Shown here one piece after another: positions 62,201 to 64,000 of a stretch of DNA of 64,000 nt (position 1 is its first letter; every line of letters starts with the position of its first letter). Both the position numbers and the translations under genes were made by a program. The stretch spans positions 194,772 to 258,771 of the forward strand of contig VYZB01000144.1 in assembly GCA_013397455.1 (NCBI GenBank), read 5' to 3'. The DNA is from Crotophaga sulcirostris (Eukaryota; Chordata; Aves; Cuculiformes; Crotophagidae). Under the pieces are notes generated by a model. The model made no database searches and was not told the origin of the DNA. It saw only the letters and a list, made by a program, of their open reading frames with translations.

Positions 62201-64000
62201 TAATTTTGAGAGAATGTATACTTCCTGATTTGTGAAAGGAAGCGTTGTTTTCCTACTCCTTCCAGTTTTGAAACTGAATTGTTTCTGGGCACAAGACAAG
62301 CGTTTGACCCTGAGACCCCTTGTGGAGGATTAGGATAAAAACTCAAAGGCCCTGTGTGAGCCAAAGGATGTGCCTAGAGAAAGCTGGCTTGAGAAGTAGT
62401 GTTCTCTAGGAGCTCAAGAATGGCGTAAGCAGGGGAACCTGAGATCCAGCAGATGGTTACGTGTCTGTGATTCACTGTCACAGCTCAGGTTAGAGTAGCC
62501 TGGAGGCTGGTTTAAATTTTCCTTGCTGGGTGTAATGACTAAGAGATCGTAAGAAGCGATTAAGACAGTAGGAAAACACGTTTGATTATTTTCCTGTTTG
62601 CACTTTCACCAGGACTTCAGAGGCAATATCTGAGACAGACCTGTAGAAACGTGTGTATTTGTGGCATGACTTCCATTTCTTCTTCCTATTTAAGCTACAA
62701 AGAAGTATAAAATATTTTTACCTCAAAGTATCCATTTTTTTAATTGGTTTTCAATATGTTCAGCCCTCAGGTAAATACATTGGATACGACAATTTCAGCT
62801 TACCAAAAGAAAAAAAAAAAGTTTCTTTGATGCTGAGAAAGTACCTAAGGCTTCTAAGTGTCCTTCTAGTTCTTTTTCATTACGAATATAGTTTGGAATT
62901 TTGGTAAACATGTGTTTGTCATAGCAGAGTAGGGTATCACCTAGCATTTTCCAAATCATAGTATTTAATTTTAAAAATCCTGTTTGTTTTCTAAGTTCAA
63001 ACAAAAGAAAATACCAGAACATTTATACTGTAGTTTATAATTATCTTCTGCATAAGTGTTCTGTGCTTTCCTGGGTTTCTTAGTTTTCTTCCCTCTTCTG
63101 AAATCTTACTGCTTTTTTTAGACTGATACAGAACAATATCCTGTTGCTTTTGCCTTGGTCGTCAAGGTCTAAGGACCTACACTTACAAGACAAGTGAGTG
63201 TTCTTTTTCTATGCCAAAAGGTACCTAAAATATGTTTCCCTCACTGGCCTCAGTACCAAGTTTGATGCTAAGAGTGATAGGAACTGAAACCAGGTAAGTT
63301 GCTGTGTTTTGTAAAGTAAGTTTACCACACAGCATCAAAAAGGTTTTTCACCATTGAGCCCTACTGTGTCTTTCTGTTCCCTCAACAATTCTAGTGAATT
63401 CAGTATTGGATTGCATCTGCAGTACAGCAATAAAACATAATATACAGATGGATTTTTCAACCCAAAAGAGCTCTAAGTTTCTCAAACATTATATTTGGGA
63501 GTCCTCCATGATAGTCATCAGTCACCTTTTGATCAATTTCTACTGTTGCTGCTACACTAATTTCCTTATTTCTGCTTTTCCATAGTGTCTGTGACCATTG
63601 TAAATAAAGTGGAAGGAGCTAGACACATTAGTGTTCATCAGAGGTTATCTATATTAACTGGAGATTCTTAGAGAGACTTTGCTACTAAAAAGCATTTGAG
63701 GCTCAGGTAGTTCATCTGGTAATGAATCAATGACTTTTACTGAACACCTGATATATCTGGAGAAGTTTGTAACAGTTATAGACTTACCTATAACTATTAC
63801 GACAGTGCCTTTTTTCTGGAGGTCACCTGATGCCAGTTTTATGAGAGAGAGTGAGTTTGGTGGGACTTGCATCCAGTTCATAAGTGCTGCAATGTATCAC
63901 CTGGTGGTCTAGGGTAAACTACTGCTGCTTTCAGAGTAAGTAAGCATAATGTGATGACTGGTAGCTATCCTGGGATATCTCTGCTGTGTGTAATGTATTT
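59230..64000. other. Gene-free stretch
   Basis: There is no supportable gene. Features seen are a (CA)8 microsatellite at 60907-60922, a poly-T run near 61490, a G-rich tract at 61797-61817 and an octamer-like ATGCAAAT near 60565. The frames are short and lack domains. Confidence 0.55.
60907..60922 (+). repeat. (CA)8 microsatellite
   Basis: Eight perfect CA dinucleotides in unique sequence. It is short and possibly polymorphic. Confidence 0.9.

Noticed and set aside
1..64000. CRISPR array, operon, phage or bacterial defence system
   Set aside because: There are no spaced identical repeats and no prokaryotic gene density. The CR1 copies and the LTR place the DNA in a bird genome.

Overview
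This window looks like avian nuclear DNA: AT-rich, intron-like or intergenic sequence with no operons, no bacterial or phage genes and no CpG-island promoter that I can see. The call rests on at least seven fragments of CR1, the LINE that dominates bird genomes. They carry its diagnostic 3' end (the 'ggaagggacctt / ttccaacc' block) and its ORF2 reverse-transcriptase C-terminus. A solo endogenous-retrovirus LTR and degraded palindromic DNA elements of a type I recall from reptiles and birds fit the same picture. A run of 35 Ns shows that it comes from a draft assembly. I cannot name the species or the chromosome.

Layout. 0-2.1 kb: two minus-strand CR1 fragments back to back, with an ATC tail and a self-complementary AAT/ATT repeat. 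2.1-12.3 kb: mostly featureless, with a G-rich tract at 9.2 kb, a palindromic-element relic at 9.5 kb and an unproven exon-like minus-strand segment at 9.9 kb. 12.3-25.8 kb: an old minus-strand CR1 (12.3 kb), two plus-strand CR1 copies (15.5 and 20.1 kb; the second is the best preserved), further palindromic relics (20.9 and 24.25 kb) and another old minus-strand CR1 (25.6 kb). 25.8-34 kb: unique sequence with a palindrome cluster and short motif pairs near 30 kb and 32.7 kb. 34.1-34.9 kb: the best candidate for host protein-coding sequence, two minus-strand exon-like blocks with compatible splice phases. 35.49-35.86 kb: a 363-bp solo LTR with a 6-bp target-site duplication. 36-54 kb: unique DNA with scattered exon-like signals. 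54.4-55.6 kb: a T-free A/C tract and, on the opposite strand, the longest open frame in the window (193 codons). 56.2 kb: a small CR1 tip. 59.2 kb: the assembly gap. The rest is featureless.

No complete gene can be supported. The mobile elements are all dead: the CR1 copies are 5'-truncated and frameshifted or stopped, and the LTR has lost its internal genes. Most open frames under about 130 codons are what AT-rich DNA gives by chance, so I left them out. I did not find a convincing undescribed biological system. The most checkable leads are the exon pair at 34 kb, the 193-codon frame at 55 kb and the repeated GATA/RUNX-like block at 32.7 kb.
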